A DNA stretch of 64,000 nucleotides from NCBI GenBank assembly GCA_947496215.1, contig CANMCF010000017.1, positions 1-64,000 of the forward strand. The letters run 5' to 3'. The DNA comes from an uncultured Bizionia sp. GTDB taxonomy: Bacteria > Bacteroidota > Bacteroidia > Flavobacteriales > Flavobacteriaceae. The position numbers and the translations under genes were made by a program. This document shows, in pieces, positions 34,112 through 44,106 of this stretch. The notes below the pieces were generated by a model. That model saw only the letters and a program-made list of their open reading frames with translations, had not been told where the DNA came from and did no database searches. How positions within the stretch are numbered: position 1 is the first letter of the stretch; each line of letters starts with the position of its first letter.

Positions 34112-35476
34112 ATGAAAAAACCATACCAAAGTTTAGAAGCTAATTTTACTAATAATATGAAACAGGTGATTCACCGTAAGTTAAGCAGCAACATCCTTCG
34201 TTTAAGCTTGATTATCTTAATAGCATTTTCTAGTTCACTTTCAGCCCAAGAGGGCGATCCGGCAGCGGGTAAAGCATTGTTCAATACAAACTGTGCATCT
34301 TGTCATAAAATGGACAAGAAGATGACAGGTCCTGCATTGCGTAATGTCGAAGCACGTTTGGCCGAGGATGAGGGATTGGATAGAGAATGGTTGTATTCTT
34401 GGATAAAGAATAGTGCAGGGATGGTTAAATCTGGCGATGCATATGCAAACAAGATCTATGCGGAGTACAAAGGTGTAGCGATGACGGCTTTTCCTCAATT
34501 GTCCAATGCAGATATCGATAATATTTTAGCATATACAGCAGTAGATCCTTGTGTTTCTAATCCTAAACCGGGATGCCCAGGTTATGTTCCTCCTCCAGGG
34601 GGAGAAGCTACTAGCTCAGGTGATGGAGACGGAGCTTCAAATAATTTGATACTTGGAGCCTTGGCATTGTTGTTTGCCTTGTTGGCAGGAGCCTTGGTTT
34701 TGGTAAATAGAACATTGCGTAGTTTTGCGCAAGAAAAAGGAGTGCAATTGAATGAGGCGCCAAAAGGGACTCCAATCTGGAAGGCTTTTGTTCAAAATCA
34801 ATTTTTGGTATTGGTGACGGCAATATTCCTATTGTTGGCATCTGGGTACTTCGTATACGGGTACTTCATGCAAGTAGGAGTTAATCAAGGATACGAGCCA
34901 GTTCAGGAAATTCATTTCTCACATAGAATACATGCAGGGGACAATGGAGTGGATTGTAAATACTGTCACTCTTCAGCAAGAGTCAGCAAGACATCTGGGA
35001 TTCCATCCTTGAATGTATGTATGAACTGTCACAAATCCATATCAGAGGTAGCGGATGCAACTGCAACAGTGGAGCATAGCAAGGATTTCTACGATGGTGA
35101 GATTAAAAAACTATACGCTGCCGTTGGTTGGGATGATGCCAATCAAGAATACACGGGAGAAACAAAGCCGGTAAAATGGACTAGAATTCATAATTTGCCA
35201 GATTTTGCATATTTCAATCACTCACAACACGTTTCTGTTGCTGGTGTAGAGTGCCAGACTTGTCACGGACCTATCGAGGAAATGGAAATTGTCTCTCAAC
35301 ACGCACCTTTGACCATGGGTTGGTGTATCAACTGTCACAGGGAAACAAACGTGAAGGTTAAGGATAATGCATACTATAGTAAGATTCACGAGCAATTGGC
35401 TAAGAAATATGGTGATTTGGATCAGATCAAAGCAGCTCAAATGGGTGGATTGGAATGTGGTAAATGTCATTACTAG
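34112..35476 (+). CDS. actA: alternative complex III subunit A, multihaem cytochrome c
   Basis: This is a 454-residue cytochrome c subunit of the quinol:cytochrome c oxidoreductase. After a signal region (to about residue 46; ATG 34157 is an alternative start) comes a mono-haem cytochrome domain (CASCHK, Met candidates later), two membrane helices (about 175-200 and 225-250), then five CXXCH motifs: CKYCH, CMNCH, CQTCH, CINCH and CGKCH. That makes six haem sites, a pentahaem ActA with an extra mono-haem domain in front. It carries electrons from the quinol site to the terminal oxidase. First gene of the operon. Confidence 0.94.
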   Translation: MKKPYQSLEANFTNNMKQVIHRKLSSNILRLSLIILIAFSSSLSAQEGDPAAGKALFNTNCASCHKMDKKMTGPALRNVEARLAEDEGLDREWLYSWIKNSAGMVKSGDAYANKIYAEYKGVAMTAFPQLSNADIDNILAYTAVDPCVSNPKPGCPGYVPPPGGEATSSGDGDGASNNLILGALALLFALLAGALVLVNRTLRSFAQEKGVQLNEAPKGTPIWKAFVQNQFLVLVTAIFLLLASGYFVYGYFMQVGVNQGYEPVQEIHFSHRIHAGDNGVDCKYCHSSARVSKTSGIPSLNVCMNCHKSISEVADATATVEHSKDFYDGEIKKLYAAVGWDDANQEYTGETKPVKWTRIHNLPDFAYFNHSQHVSVAGVECQTCHGPIEEMEIVSQHAPLTMGWCINCHRETNVKVKDNAYYSKIHEQLAKKYGDLDQIKAAQMGGLECGKCHY

Positions 35477-35576
35477 AAACGAAACGTTTTTAGTCTTTCC
35501 ACGAGAGTGGGAATCTCTTGTCGAAAAGGGATTTAAAACTTTAAAAATAAATTAAGAAGTAATTCAATTATATAAT

Positions 35577-38500
35577 ATGTCATCAAACAAGAAATACTGG
35601 AAAAGTGTTGAGGAGCTTAAAGAAAACAGCTCTATTGTTGAGACGCTAAAACAAAACGAATTTGTTAAGGAGATTCCAACAGATGAGTTCTTAGGAGATA
35701 AGGAAGCATTGGAAAACTCTTCGACAACGCGTCGTGATTTCTTAAAGTATGTTGGTTTTAGTACAGCTGCTGCATCTTTGGCAGCCTGTGAAGGACCAGT
35801 AATCAAATCAATTCCTTATGTGGTTCAGCCAGATACCATTATTCCTGGTGTGGCAAACTATTATGCTACGACAGTAGCTGATGGATTTGATTTTGCTAGC
35901 GTTTTGGTAAAAACTCGAGAAGGTCGTCCAATTAAAATTGAAAACAATGGTCTTGCAACTACAAGTGGTAGCGCAAATGCAAGAGTCAATGCATCGGTTT
36001 TAGGTTTGTATGACAGTAAGAGGTTGAAGACTCCGATGAAAGGAGAAAGTGTGATCTCTTGGTCTGCATTACAGTTAGAGACAACACAGAAACTTGCAGA
36101 TTTAAGAGATTCTGGAAGACAAATAGTGTTGTTGACGCAAACATATGCCAGTCCATCTACAAGTAAATTGATTTCGGAATTCAAGGAAAAGTATGTGAAT
36201 GTGAATCACGTACAGTATGATGCTGTTTCAGAATCTGCTGCATTGGATGCTTTTCAAGCTAAATACAACGAAAGAGCACTAGTAAATTACGATTTCTCCA
36301 AAGCAGCAACGATAGTTTCTGTTGGAGCTGATTTCTTGGGAGATTGGCAAGGAGGAGGCTTTGATTCCGGATATGCAAAAGGACGTGTGCCCAACCACGG
36401 GAAAATGTCACGCCACGTGCAATTTGAATCAAATATGTCTCTTTCTGGAGCAAATGCAGACAAACGTGTGCCATTGACTCCAACAGAGCAAAAATTGGTC
36501 TTGGCCAAATTACATAGCCTTATCGTTGGTGGTTCTGTTTCGGTAAACCTACCGAAGCATATCGATGATGCTGTTCAAAAGGCAGCAAATCAGATCAGCA
36601 AGGCTGGTAGCAACGGTGTTGTTGTAACTGGTATTCAGGATGTGAATGCTCAAACAGTCGTTTTGGAAATCAACGAATACATAAAAAGTAAGGCGTTCGA
36701 TACCGTAAACACGATACAGACAAGACAAGGTGACAATTCTAAAATAGCAACATTGATCGCAGATATGAAAGCGGGTAATGTTGGTGCTATCATAATGAGT
36801 GGTGTCAATCCAATGTATACTTTGCCGAATGCAAATGATTTTGCAGCTGGTTTGAAGAAAACGGCATTGTCCATTGCATTCTCTATGAAAGTGGATGAAA
36901 CATCATCCTTGGCACAATACATAGCTGCAGCACCCCATAATTTGGAATCTTGGGGAGATGTGGAAATAAAGAAAGGACACTTCGGGTTGATACAACCTAC
37001 GATTCGTCCTTTGTTCGATACGAAGCAATTTCAAGAAGCATTATTGGTGTGGAATGGAAACGATATGTCATATAATGACTATGTCAAGAACGTATGGAAC
37101 GAAAGCATATTGAATGGAGGTTCGTTCAACAAGGCATTGCATGATGGTGTCTTTGTAGGAGCAGCAACTACGGGATTAGCTACTGAAACAGGATCTACTG
37201 CTGAGATAGGAGCTAACGATGCTACAACTCCTTCTGGAAATGCAGCAAGAGCATTGGCTCAAGCGACATCTAAAGGAATGGAGCTTACCTTATACACAAA
37301 AGTAGGGATGGGAGATGGCCAACAAGCCAACAACCCATGGTTACAGGAATTTCCAGATCCGATAACAAGAACATCTTGGGACAACTACTTGACTGTTTCC
37401 GCAGCTGATGCCAAAGAATTGGGATTGGTGAATGAACATGAGGCAACAGGAGCCTTGAATGGTAGCTATGCAGATGTGACTGTGAATGGAGTTACTATAA
37501 CATCACCGGTAATCATTCAACCAGGACAAGCGAAAGGTTCTTTCGGATTGTCTTTGGGATATGGTAGAACCAGTGCTGGTTTGAAAGAAGAAATGAAAAC
37601 AGGGGTCAATGCCTATGCATTGTACCAAGGTTTCGATACGGTACAAAATGTAACAATAGCAAAAGCGGCTGGTATGCACGAGTTTGCTTGTGTTCAGTTG
37701 CAAAATACATTGATGGGTCGTGGAGACATCATCAGAGAAACGACATTGGAGGTTTTCAATACTAAGGGTAGAGATCATTGGAATGCTATTCCTGTGGTAT
37801 CATTGAATCACGAGGAAACACCAGTGACCTCTCCAGATGTGGATCTATGGGATGAATTTGATCGTTCGATAGGACATCACTTCAATCTGTCTATTGACTT
37901 GAATGCCTGTACAGGATGTGGGGCTTGTGTTATAGCTTGTCATGCAGAAAACAACGTGCCTGTAGTTGGTAAAGAAGAAATTCGTCGTAGCCGTGATATG
38001 CACTGGTTACGTATAGATAGATATTATTCTAGTGAAGATACATTCGCTGATGATGATGCTAAGAAAAAAGGGTTCTCTGGACTATCTGGAGACAATGGTT
38101 CCTTAGGAGGATTCGGAGAATTGGAAATTGCAGCGGACAATCCGCAAGTTGCTTTCCAGCCTGTAATGTGTCAACACTGTAACCATGCACCTTGTGAAAC
38201 TGTTTGTCCTGTAGCGGCAACATCACACGGTCGTCAAGGACAAAACCACATGGCTTACAACCGTTGTGTGGGTACGAGATATTGTGCAAACAACTGTCCA
38301 TACAAAGTACGTCGTTTCAACTGGTTCCTTTACAATGGGAATGATGAGTTTGACTACTTCATGAACGATGATTTAGGGAGAATGGTTATTAACCCAGACG
38401 TGACGGTACGTTCTCGTGGTGTAATGGAGAAATGTTCTATGTGTATTCAAATGACACAAAAGACTATTCTTGATGCAAAACGTGATGGACGTGTCATCAA

Positions 38501-38693
38501 AGATGGTGAATTCAAAACGGCTTGTTCTGCTGCTTGTAGTAGTGGTGCAATGACATTTGGAGATATCAACGATAAAGAAAGTGAAGTTGCAAAACTTTTA
38601 AAAGACGATCGTATGTATCACTTGTTGGAAAGTGTTGGTACCAAACCTAATGTTCAGTATCATACAAAGGTGAGAAACACGAAAGAAGCATAA
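35577..38693 (+). CDS. actB: alternative complex III subunit B, iron-sulfur protein
   Basis: This is a 1038-residue fused subunit: a molybdopterin-oxidoreductase-like domain that in this family carries no molybdenum, then a ferredoxin-like domain. The TAT-variant signal lies unusually far in (TTRRDFLKYVGFSTAAAS at about residues 51-68), followed by a Cys that may be lipidated. The C-terminal third has four Cys clusters (CTGCGACVIACHAENN, CQHCNHAPCETVCP, CVGTRYCANNCPYK, CSMCIQ...CSAACSSGA), consistent with three 4Fe-4S and one 3Fe-4S centre. It lies on the periplasmic face and receives electrons from the quinol site in ActC. Confidence 0.94.
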   Translation: MSSNKKYWKSVEELKENSSIVETLKQNEFVKEIPTDEFLGDKEALENSSTTRRDFLKYVGFSTAAASLAACEGPVIKSIPYVVQPDTIIPGVANYYATTVADGFDFASVLVKTREGRPIKIENNGLATTSGSANARVNASVLGLYDSKRLKTPMKGESVISWSALQLETTQKLADLRDSGRQIVLLTQTYASPSTSKLISEFKEKYVNVNHVQYDAVSESAALDAFQAKYNERALVNYDFSKAATIVSVGADFLGDWQGGGFDSGYAKGRVPNHGKMSRHVQFESNMSLSGANADKRVPLTPTEQKLVLAKLHSLIVGGSVSVNLPKHIDDAVQKAANQISKAGSNGVVVTGIQDVNAQTVVLEINEYIKSKAFDTVNTIQTRQGDNSKIATLIADMKAGNVGAIIMSGVNPMYTLPNANDFAAGLKKTALSIAFSMKVDETSSLAQYIAAAPHNLESWGDVEIKKGHFGLIQPTIRPLFDTKQFQEALLVWNGNDMSYNDYVKNVWNESILNGGSFNKALHDGVFVGAATTGLATETGSTAEIGANDATTPSGNAARALAQATSKGMELTLYTKVGMGDGQQANNPWLQEFPDPITRTSWDNYLTVSAADAKELGLVNEHEATGALNGSYADVTVNGVTITSPVIIQPGQAKGSFGLSLGYGRTSAGLKEEMKTGVNAYALYQGFDTVQNVTIAKAAGMHEFACVQLQNTLMGRGDIIRETTLEVFNTKGRDHWNAIPVVSLNHEETPVTSPDVDLWDEFDRSIGHHFNLSIDLNACTGCGACVIACHAENNVPVVGKEEIRRSRDMHWLRIDRYYSSEDTFADDDAKKKGFSGLSGDNGSLGGFGELEIAADNPQVAFQPVMCQHCNHAPCETVCPVAATSHGRQGQNHMAYNRCVGTRYCANNCPYKVRRFNWFLYNGNDEFDYFMNDDLGRMVINPDVTVRSRGVMEKCSMCIQMTQKTILDAKRDGRVIKDGEFKTACSAACSSGAMTFGDINDKESEVAKLLKDDRMYHLLESVGTKPNVQYHTKVRNTKEA

Positions 38694-38728
38694 AAAAAGA
38701 TTAATTAACAAACAATTATAAAAGGATT

Positions 38729-40459
38729 ATGGCGTCTCATTACGAAGCACCTATTAGAAGACCTTTAGTTACAGGCGAAAAATCGTATCACGATGTAACT
38801 GTTGACATAGCTGCTCCTGTAGAAGGAAAAGCAAACAAACAGTGGTGGATTGTATTCTCAATCGCACTTATCGCGTTTCTTTGGGGAATTGGTTGTATCA
38901 TTTACACGGTATCAACAGGTATTGGAACTTGGGGTTTGAATAAAACCGTAGGTTGGGCCTGGGATATTACTAACTTCGTTTGGTGGGTTGGTATTGGTCA
39001 CGCAGGAACACTTATTTCTGCAGTACTATTATTATTCCGTCAAAAATGGAGAATGGCGATTAACCGTTCTGCAGAAGCAATGACAATTTTCTCGGTAGTA
39101 CAAGCCGGGTTATTCCCAATCATTCACATGGGAAGACCTTGGTTGGCATACTGGGTATTACCTATACCAAATCAATTTGGATCCCTATGGGTAAACTTTA
39201 ACTCTCCATTACTTTGGGATGTATTTGCAATCTCTACATATCTATCTGTATCATTGGTATTCTGGTGGACAGGTTTATTGCCGGATTTCGCAATGATTCG
39301 TGATAGAGCTGTAAAACCATTTCAAAAGAAGATATACAGTCTATTGAGTTTTGGTTGGACAGGTAGAGCAAAAGACTGGCAACGTTTTGAAGAAGTATCT
39401 TTGGTATTGGCAGGTTTGGCAACACCACTTGTACTTTCTGTACACACGATAGTATCATTCGATTTTGCAACATCTGTAATTCCAGGTTGGCACACGACCA
39501 TATTTCCACCTTACTTCGTCGCAGGAGCAATATTCTCAGGGTTCGCAATGGTAAATACTTTGCTTATCATTATGAGGAAAGTATGTAATATGGAAGATTA
39601 CATCACGGTACAACACATCGAGTTGATGAACATTGTAATTATGATTACAGGTTCCATAGTTGGTGTGGCTTATATCACTGAGTTGTTCGTAGCTTGGTAT
39701 TCTGGAGTGGAATATGAACAATATGCTTTCTTGAATAGAGCAACGGGACCTTATGCTTGGGCATACTGGGCAATGATGTCTTGTAATGTTTTCTCTCCAC
39801 AATTTATGTGGTTCAAGAAGCTAAGAACAAGTATCATGTTCTCTTTCGCGATCTCAATAGTAGTTAACATAGGAATGTGGTTTGAGCGTTTTGTGATTAT
39901 AGTAACATCTCTACACAGAGATTACTTGCCATCATCTTGGACAATGTTCTCACCTACATTCGTAGACATAGGTATCTTCATAGGAACGATAGGATTCTTC
40001 TTTGTGTTATTCCTATTGTATTCTAGGACATTCCCAGTAATTGCACAGGCGGAAGTAAAGACGATTTTGAAATCATCTGGAGAACGTTATAAGAACATTA
40101 GAGAAAGAGGGGATAGTCTTGTAGGGACAGGTTCTGATTCAAGAACGTCCAACGGAAAGACTGCGACAGTTTCCAATGTTGCGGATGCAACCAAAGACAG
40201 TGCCGAAAGTGTGAACAACCTCTTGGGGGCCATTGGAACTTTCGACCCCAATACACAAAAACCTGATGATTTGAAAAAGGTAAATGGTATTGGCCCAAAG
40301 ATGGAACAAGTACTAAATGGAATTGGTATTTATTCTTTCCTGCAGGTTAGCAAAATGACAAAAAAAGAATATGATTTGTTGGACTCAATTATAGGTTCCT
40401 TCCCAGGAAGAGCAGAACGTGATGATTGGTCAGGACAAGCTAAAAACTTAATAAACTAG
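38729..40459 (+). CDS. actC: alternative complex III subunit C, NrfD-like, with C-terminal helix-hairpin-helix extension
   Basis: This is a 576-residue NrfD/PsrC-type membrane protein with about ten helices (residues 35-445), the quinol-binding subunit. Beyond the last helix there is a linker (450-510) rich in Thr/Ser/Asp and a C-terminal segment (DLKKVNGIGPKMEQVLNGIG, then YSFLQVSKMTKKEYDLLDSI) with the look of a helix-hairpin-helix fold. This extension is on the cytoplasmic or periplasmic side depending on topology; it is not part of the NrfD fold. 35 bp after actB. Confidence 0.92.
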   Translation: MASHYEAPIRRPLVTGEKSYHDVTVDIAAPVEGKANKQWWIVFSIALIAFLWGIGCIIYTVSTGIGTWGLNKTVGWAWDITNFVWWVGIGHAGTLISAVLLLFRQKWRMAINRSAEAMTIFSVVQAGLFPIIHMGRPWLAYWVLPIPNQFGSLWVNFNSPLLWDVFAISTYLSVSLVFWWTGLLPDFAMIRDRAVKPFQKKIYSLLSFGWTGRAKDWQRFEEVSLVLAGLATPLVLSVHTIVSFDFATSVIPGWHTTIFPPYFVAGAIFSGFAMVNTLLIIMRKVCNMEDYITVQHIELMNIVIMITGSIVGVAYITELFVAWYSGVEYEQYAFLNRATGPYAWAYWAMMSCNVFSPQFMWFKKLRTSIMFSFAISIVVNIGMWFERFVIIVTSLHRDYLPSSWTMFSPTFVDIGIFIGTIGFFFVLFLLYSRTFPVIAQAEVKTILKSSGERYKNIRERGDSLVGTGSDSRTSNGKTATVSNVADATKDSAESVNNLLGAIGTFDPNTQKPDDLKKVNGIGPKMEQVLNGIGIYSFLQVSKMTKKEYDLLDSIIGSFPGRAERDDWSGQAKNLIN

Positions 40460-40469
40460 AGAGTAGCAT

Positions 40470-41000
40470 ATGGAAGCTTCAAAAGTAATTCACGCTATTT
40501 ATACCGATGACGATGTTTTAATGGCAGCTGTTAAGAAAGTAAAAGCCGAAAAACACCACATCGAAGAGATATACACGCCGTTTCCGGTTCACGGACTAGA
40601 CAAGGCAATGGGATTAGCTCCAACAAGAATAGCCATCGCCTCATTTATGTATGGTTGTGTTGGTTTATGTGTAGCAGTTATAATGATGAATTTCATTATG
40701 ATTGAAGATTGGCCACAAAACATTGGTGGTAAACCAAGTTTCAGCTATTTGGAAAATATGCCGGCATTCGTACCGATCATGTTTGAGTTAACGGTGTTTT
40801 TTGCTGCTCACTTAATGGTGATTACATTTTATATGCGTAGTAGAATGTGGCCTTTTAAGAAAGCTGAAAACCCAGACCCTAGAACGACAGATGACCATTT
40901 CTTGATGGAAATACCAGTACACGGTAATGAAAAGGAATTAGAAAGTCTGTTGGTGGGAACAGGAGCAGTTGAGATAAACATAGTAGATAAAGCGCATTAA
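40470..41000 (+). CDS. actD: alternative complex III subunit D (DUF3341)
   Basis: This is a 176-residue subunit with two membrane helices (about residues 58-85 and 105-130) and a polar N-terminal domain. It is the DUF3341 member of the complex, a small membrane subunit without cofactors that contacts ActC/ActF. Spacing of 10 bp on both sides shows a tight operon. Identification rests on order in the operon, size and topology together with the conserved start (YTDDDVLMAAVKKVKAEKHH). Confidence 0.92.
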   Translation: MEASKVIHAIYTDDDVLMAAVKKVKAEKHHIEEIYTPFPVHGLDKAMGLAPTRIAIASFMYGCVGLCVAVIMMNFIMIEDWPQNIGGKPSFSYLENMPAFVPIMFELTVFFAAHLMVITFYMRSRMWPFKKAENPDPRTTDDHFLMEIPVHGNEKELESLLVGTGAVEINIVDKAH

Positions 41001-41009
41001 TTATACAAG

Positions 41010-41567
41010 ATGAAAAGTATCATTAAAATAACAATATTAACAGTAGTTTTAATCTCTTTCGCTTCATGCCAAAAAGATTCTAGACCAAACTACGAGTATA
41101 TGCCGAATATGTATGAGTCTGTTGGTTACGAAACATACCAAGAGTCAAGTGCATTTGCCAATGGTGTAGAAGCACAATTACCAGTAGAAGGTTCTATTCC
41201 TAGAGGTTATACTCCTTTTGACATAGCCAATACCAACGAAGGCTTCTTACTTGCAAAAGAAACCCTGAAGAGTCCTTTGGATTCTGCTAAGGTTGATTTG
41301 GCTAGAGGAAAGGTGCTATACGACATCTACTGTGGAATTTGTCACGGTAATAAAGGAAAAGGACAAGGTAAATTGGTTAAACGTGAAAAGATTTTGGGAG
41401 TTCCTAGTTATGCGGATGCAGGACGAGCAATTACCGAGGGAGGTGCTTATCACACTATTTATTACGGTAAGAATGCAATGGGATCTTACGCCAACCTAAT
41501 TAACGAAGAAGAGCGTTGGCAAGTAATTGCTTATGTTTTGAAGTTAAAAGCAGATTTAGAAAAATAA
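41010..41567 (+). CDS. actE: alternative complex III subunit E, mono-haem cytochrome c lipoprotein
   Basis: This is a 185-residue lipoprotein (lipobox ending SFASC near residue 20) with one haem-binding site CGICHG near residue 110 and a downstream Met candidate in GKNAMGSYAN. It is the mono-haem electron-exit subunit of the complex, passing electrons to the terminal oxidase. The gene sits between actD and actF with 9 and 26 bp gaps. Confidence 0.93.
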   Translation: MKSIIKITILTVVLISFASCQKDSRPNYEYMPNMYESVGYETYQESSAFANGVEAQLPVEGSIPRGYTPFDIANTNEGFLLAKETLKSPLDSAKVDLARGKVLYDIYCGICHGNKGKGQGKLVKREKILGVPSYADAGRAITEGGAYHTIYYGKNAMGSYANLINEEERWQVIAYVLKLKADLEK

Positions 41568-41593
41568 GATTTAGACAAAGTTTATATATAGAT

Positions 41594-42979
41594 ATGTACA
41601 CATTTTCAAATAGACTAAAAATAACTGCTATCCTCCTAATGGTTATTGGGGCATTGGGTATAGGATATGGTTTTATGGATTCTCATAAATCATTTGACGA
41701 CGTAGAAACTATGTTGGCCAATGAGTCGCATCACGGCGGAGGACATGGAGAAGCAGCAAGTCATGGTGAAACAAAGGGTCACGACTCTCAAAAAGAAGAA
41801 GCTCATGGTGAAAGTCATGCAGAAACCAACGATCACGCCTCGGGGCAGGATGTTGTAGACAAACATACGAAACATGTAAACCATGTATTGCATGCTGTGC
41901 ACAATAGACCATATTCAGCATTGTACGTCGCTGCATTCTTCTTTATGATGATTGCTTTGGGAGTTTTGGCTTTCTATGCTGTACAATACGCTGCACAAGC
42001 AGGTTGGTCTCCATTGTTATTTAGAATAATGGAGGGGATTACCTATTATCTATTGCCAGGAGCATTGATTGTTGTAGCTATAGCTGTTTTTGCTGGAGAT
42101 CATATCTTTGTTTGGATGAATCCAGATATGGTTGATCCAAAAAACCCAAAATTTGATGCATTGGTAGCAGGTAAATCTGGATGGTTAAATACAAAGGGAT
42201 TTATTATAAGAGCCTTGATATTCATTGGAGGATGGAGTCTTTATAGATATTTCTCAAGAAAATTTTCTTTGGCTCAAGACCAAGCTAACGACAATAAAAA
42301 CTTTAAGAAAACATTCCGTATTTCTGCGGCATTCTTGGTTTTCTTTTTATATACGGAATCAATGATGTCATGGGATTGGATTATGAGTGTGGATCCTCAC
42401 TGGTTCAGTACTTTGTTTGGATGGTATGTACTGGCTGGAATGATGGTATGTGGTATCACGGTCATTGCATTGATAACAATGTATTTGAAAGGGAAGGGAT
42501 TGTTACCTCAAGTGAATGACAGTCACTTGCATGATTTGGCAAAGTTTATGTTTGCCTTTAGCATCTTCTGGACTTACCTATGGTTCTCACAATTTATGTT
42601 GATCTGGTATTCAAACATTCCAGAGGAAGTAACATATTTCGTAACACGTATTGAAGACTACAAGTTGCCATTCTTTGGAATGTTGGCAATGAATTTCATA
42701 TTCCCACTATTGATATTGATGAACAGTGACTATAAGCGTATTCCTTGGTTTGTCGTAATGGCAGGATTGGTAATATTGGCAGGACACTATTTGGATATCT
42801 TCAATATGATTATGCCTGCTACGGTTGGTGATCAATGGCATATAGGTATCCCAGAAATATGTTCAATGTTATTCTTTGCTGGATTATTCATATTCATAGT
42901 ATTCTATGCGATATCCAAGCAACCATTGGTAGCAAAAAGAAACCCTTTCCTAAAAGAAAGCGAACATTTCCATTATTAA
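41594..42979 (+). CDS. actF: alternative complex III subunit F, NrfD-like
   Basis: This is a 461-residue membrane protein, the second NrfD-type subunit of the complex, starting at ATG 41594 (MYTFSNRLKITAILLMVIG); the frame is open further upstream inside actE but that part is not coding. About ten helices are visible. Between helix 1 and helix 2 (residues about 38-105) lies a His-rich loop with more than fifteen His residues (HHGGGHGEAASHGETKGHDS is part of it). Only ActC is thought to hold the quinol site. Followed 29 bp later by coxB. Confidence 0.92.
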   Translation: MYTFSNRLKITAILLMVIGALGIGYGFMDSHKSFDDVETMLANESHHGGGHGEAASHGETKGHDSQKEEAHGESHAETNDHASGQDVVDKHTKHVNHVLHAVHNRPYSALYVAAFFFMMIALGVLAFYAVQYAAQAGWSPLLFRIMEGITYYLLPGALIVVAIAVFAGDHIFVWMNPDMVDPKNPKFDALVAGKSGWLNTKGFIIRALIFIGGWSLYRYFSRKFSLAQDQANDNKNFKKTFRISAAFLVFFLYTESMMSWDWIMSVDPHWFSTLFGWYVLAGMMVCGITVIALITMYLKGKGLLPQVNDSHLHDLAKFMFAFSIFWTYLWFSQFMLIWYSNIPEEVTYFVTRIEDYKLPFFGMLAMNFIFPLLILMNSDYKRIPWFVVMAGLVILAGHYLDIFNMIMPATVGDQWHIGIPEICSMLFFAGLFIFIVFYAISKQPLVAKRNPFLKESEHFHY

Positions 42980-43008
42980 TAATAAATAAGTAAAGAAGAA
43001 CGACAACA

Positions 43009-44082
43009 ATGACGGCTTTATTATCAATTTTAGTTTTAGTATTTATTTCAGTTGCCATATGGCAAATGGTAAAAATATTTGATTTGACCCAAGGCAATGC
43101 CAATGGGGATGAAAGTCAAATAGCACACGACGGAGACAATAAAATAAATGGATACTTAATGTTAGGTTTCTTAATCTTCATTTATGTAATTACCATTATA
43201 TGTTTCGTGAAGTTTGGTGATTTGCCATTAATGTCCAATTCTGCGTCAGAACATGGGCCTGGGATAGACAATTTAATGATTATCTCTATGGTTATCATTT
43301 TCTTGGTACAAACCATAACACAATTCTTATTGCACTACTTTGCCTTTAAATATAGAGGTGAAAAAGGAAAGAAGGCTTTGTTCTTTGCAGACAACAACAA
43401 GTTGGAGGCAATATGGACGATCATACCAGTAATAGTATTGGCAGGTTTGATCATTCAAGGATTGTTCACTTGGACTGAAATAATGAATGTTTCGGAAGAA
43501 GACGATACTTTGGTGGTAGAGTTGTATGCGCAACAGTTCAACTGGAAGGCTCGTTATGCTGGAGCAGACAATACTTTGGGTAAAGCAAATGTGAGATTGA
43601 TAGATATAGACAGAGCTAACATATTGGGTGTGGACGAGTCCGATCCAAATGCACAAGACGATATCATTACGACAGAACTTCACTTGCCAGTAGGACGCCC
43701 AGTGCTATTCAAGATGCGTTCACAAGATGTATTGCACTCGGCTTATATGCCTCACTTTAGAGCGCAGATGAACTGTGTTCCTGGTATGATTACCCAATTT
43801 GGCTTTACGCCAACGGTAACTACCGAAGACATGAGAGTAACTCCAGAAATGCTTGACAAGGTTCAAAACATCAATAGAATCAGAGTAGAGAAGAGCAAGG
43901 AATTAACTGCGAAAGGAGAAGATGCTCTGGAACGATACGAGTTTGACTACCTATTATTATGTAATAAGATTTGTGGTAAATCTCACTACAATATGCAAAT
44001 GAAGATAATAGTAGAAACACAAGAAGAATACGATGCCTGGTTGAAAACACAAAAGGCTTTCAAAGATTCTCTTAATAAATAA
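43009..44082 (+). CDS. coxB: cytochrome c oxidase subunit II
   Basis: This is a 357-residue subunit II with four hydrophobic segments in the first 150 residues (more than the usual two) and a periplasmic cupredoxin domain. The binuclear CuA site is complete: CNKICGKSHYNMQM gives the two Cys, the His and the Met, and the first His is in VLHSAYMPHFRAQM. An acidic/aromatic patch expected for cytochrome c docking is present. It takes electrons from the ActE/ActA cytochromes. The gene continues the act operon. Confidence 0.96.
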   Translation: MTALLSILVLVFISVAIWQMVKIFDLTQGNANGDESQIAHDGDNKINGYLMLGFLIFIYVITIICFVKFGDLPLMSNSASEHGPGIDNLMIISMVIIFLVQTITQFLLHYFAFKYRGEKGKKALFFADNNKLEAIWTIIPVIVLAGLIIQGLFTWTEIMNVSEEDDTLVVELYAQQFNWKARYAGADNTLGKANVRLIDIDRANILGVDESDPNAQDDIITTELHLPVGRPVLFKMRSQDVLHSAYMPHFRAQMNCVPGMITQFGFTPTVTTEDMRVTPEMLDKVQNINRIRVEKSKELTAKGEDALERYEFDYLLLCNKICGKSHYNMQMKIIVETQEEYDAWLKTQKAFKDSLNK

Positions 44083-44106
44083 TAAAAAGAAAAACGATAT
44101 TAGATT

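Noticed and set aside
41516-41593. Upstream extension of actF
   Set aside because: This part overlaps the end of actE in another frame; ATG 41594 begins a normal hydrophobic N-terminus.
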